Shown: piece by piece, positions 19,800 through 20,000 of the stretch
Numbering within the stretch: the first letter of the stretch is position 1
How the letters are laid out: every line of letters begins with the position of its first letter
Origin: Cristatella mucedo
Taxonomy: Eukaryota; Bryozoa; Phylactolaemata; Cristatellidae
Assembly: GCA_009760855.2 (NCBI GenBank)
Contig: WPIO01000053.1
Coordinates: forward strand, 1,260,001-1,280,000
DNA: 20,000 nt
Direction: 5' to 3'
Notes under the pieces: model-generated
Database searches by the model: none
The model's input: only the letters and a program-made list of their open reading frames with translations
What the model was told of the DNA's origin: nothing
Translations under genes and position numbers: made by a program

Positions 19800-20000
19800 A
19801 AAGAGAAAGATAAATCAAACAGAAATCCCTTCGGGAAAGGGCGATGGTAATGACAGGCAGTGCCAGCATCCATGGGAACAAATGACAATGTGCACAGACA
19901 GACAGACTCAGCCAATACTGTGAGAAGACGTTCGTTTTTAGCATCTTTTAAATGACGTCAAGCCAGGGGGATGCCGTGACGTCAGTCGGGAGAAAGTTCC
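19800..20000 (-). mobile_element. CR1/L2-like LINE, C-terminal end, cut by window edge
   Basis: From 20000 leftward the minus strand reads NFLPTDVTASPWLDVI, a stop, KMLKTNVFSQ. This parallels WNSLPTEVMPSHLKTSK at 10516-10600 and NSLTTCVRTSPDLTTFKKNL at 15380-15440. The 3' boundary is unclear, since homology is convincing only for 19917-20000. Confidence 0.7.

Overview
This window is animal nuclear DNA. It carries no sign of bacterial, viral or organelle gene organisation. Its one recognisable gene is split into GC-rich exons with GT/AG junctions, set in AT-rich, repeat-laden introns. The introns hold long (CT)n, (GA)n, (GT)n, (AT)n and (AAT)n tracts, 5'-truncated CR1/L2-like LINE copies and tRNA-derived SINEs. 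This fits a marine or other invertebrate metazoan, but I cannot name the phylum from the sequence.

The main content is the N-terminal and middle part of a UBE4A orthologue (ubiquitin conjugation factor E4 A), on the minus strand and spanning nearly the whole window. Seven exons were reconstructed, in transcript order: 19739-19563, 13350-13174, 11269-11116, 9560-9277, 8576-8349, 8040-7923 and 424-164. Six align in order and without rearrangement to human UBE4A as recalled from memory. Where neighbouring exons meet, the codon phases agree (0/0, 1/1, 0/0, 0/0, 1/1). One small exon of roughly 35 codons must lie between 19562 and 13351; I did not find it. The true start is beyond the right edge, and the rest of the core plus the U-box is beyond the left edge.

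Layout: 1-424, exon and edge of the next intron. 425-7922, a 7.5 kb intron with LINE tails, microsatellites and a foldback structure. 7923-9560, three closely spaced exons. 9561-11115, an intron with a long purine tract and a LINE remnant. 11116-11269, exon. 11270-13173, an intron with a LINE remnant and two SINEs joined tail to tail. 13174-13350, exon. 13351-19562, a 6.2 kb interval with SINEs, the best-preserved LINE 3' end, a perfect 28-bp minisatellite, a possible plus-strand PAN-like exon and a 234-bp AT/GT/AT tract. 19563-19739, exon. 19740-20000, intron with a LINE end.

The repeats tell one connected story. A CR1/L2-like LINE with an (ATT)n tail and a conserved 3' end (AAAGAGATTGAGTTCTC) has left at least nine truncated copies. 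At least one tRNA-headed SINE pair carries a related 3' end, which suggests it uses that LINE's machinery. Nothing here is a clear new molecular system. The most unusual items are the SINE/LINE tail sharing, the tail-to-tail SINE pair, the foldback at 4573-4712, and an 11-nt complementarity between the two ends of the 7.5 kb intron.
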